Assembly: GCA_038328705.1 (NCBI GenBank)
Contig: JBBQMG010000119.1
Span: 1 to 13,056, forward strand
From: UBA668 sp038328705
GTDB taxonomy: Bacteria > Actinomycetota > Acidimicrobiia > Acidimicrobiales > Ilumatobacteraceae
DNA length: 13,056 nucleotides
Direction: 5' to 3'
Each line of letters opens with the position of its first letter. Position 1 is the first letter of the stretch. Under the pieces are notes generated by a model. The model made no database searches. It was given only the letters and a program-made list of their open reading frames with translations, and was not told where the DNA came from. Shown piece after piece: positions 13,002 through 13,056 of the stretch. Made by a program: the position numbers and the translations under genes.

Positions 13002-13056
13002 TCGTCGATGAGCGAGCCGAAGGCAAGCGTGCCGCCGACACCGAAAACTACGGCGA
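12998..13056 (-). CDS. ccmB: 3' end of the preceding ccm gene, probably ccmB (partial)
   Basis: Only the last 18 codons lie in the window: AVVFGVGGTLAFGSLIDE, then TGA. The segment is hydrophobic and ends in a short acidic tail, as expected for the last helix of the CcmB permease of the haem export ABC complex. Its TGA overlaps the ccmC ATG (ATGA), so the two belong to one operon. The name rests mainly on position immediately before ccmC. Confidence 0.6.
   Translation of the reverse strand, partial: AVVFGVGGTLAFGSLIDE

Noticed and set aside
12085..13041. Long 318-codon open frame antisense-phase to ccmC
   Set aside because: It overlaps ccmC in another frame and reads as an arginine/histidine/alanine-rich shadow translation. 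Only its last 47 codons (ccmD) look like a real protein.
1..13056. Search for an undescribed defence, mobile or toxin-antitoxin system
   Set aside because: All sizeable coding regions fit known families. There are no transposases, integrases, long inverted repeats, retron-like or nuclease genes, and composition appears uniform by eye.

Overview
The window looks like part of a high-G+C bacterial chromosome, most likely from Actinomycetota and possibly from the Acidimicrobiia. This is inferred from several traits: high G+C with frequent GTG starts; four genes whose start codon lies exactly six bases after a TAG(A/G)NT -10 box, the arrangement of leaderless actinobacterial genes; an Mrp ATPase without the C-terminal CxxC pair; a SufR/Rv1460-like regulator; and small proline-rich membrane proteins of the DUF4190 and DUF4328 kinds. 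The class-level guess was not tested by any search. Genes are densely packed. No gene-free stretch exceeds about 100 bases, and I saw no tRNA, rRNA, CRISPR array, insertion sequence or prophage.

Positions 1-7251 hold mixed housekeeping genes. A SufR-like iron-sulfur regulator (minus) is divergent from the Mrp iron-sulfur carrier ATPase (plus), with an imperfect 20-bp palindrome between them. Then come a GNAT acetyltransferase (plus), a membrane GAF-GGDEF diguanylate cyclase (minus) and a cytoplasmic sulfite-oxidase-fold molybdoenzyme (minus). These are followed by a DUF4328-like membrane protein coupled by a 1-base overlap to a SixA-type histidine phosphatase (plus), a DUF4190-like membrane protein (minus) and a PLP-dependent threonine/serine dehydratase (plus).

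Positions 7248-13056 hold a tight minus-strand operon for System I cytochrome c maturation. In transcription order it reads ccmB (only its 3' end), ccmC, ccmD, ccmE, ccmF, ccmG (a thioredoxin-like reductase), ccmH and a ccmI-like TPR gene. Most junctions overlap (ATGA, GTGA, 8 or 10 bases). CcmB/C/D would move haem and load it onto CcmE. CcmF, CcmH and CcmI would attach it to apocytochromes, and CcmG would keep the CXXCH thiols reduced. The operon ends in an 11-bp hairpin shared with the convergent dehydratase gene.

I found no clearly new multi-gene system. The points most worth a second look are: the System I Ccm cluster in an apparently actinobacterial genome, with a CcmI-like protein built from two duplicated cysteine-bearing modules; the uniform leaderless promoter architecture; the hairpin in which two convergent stop codons pair with each other; the SufR/Mrp divergent palindrome; two in-frame minisatellites in ccmH and ccmE; and a four-cysteine GAF region in the diguanylate cyclase.
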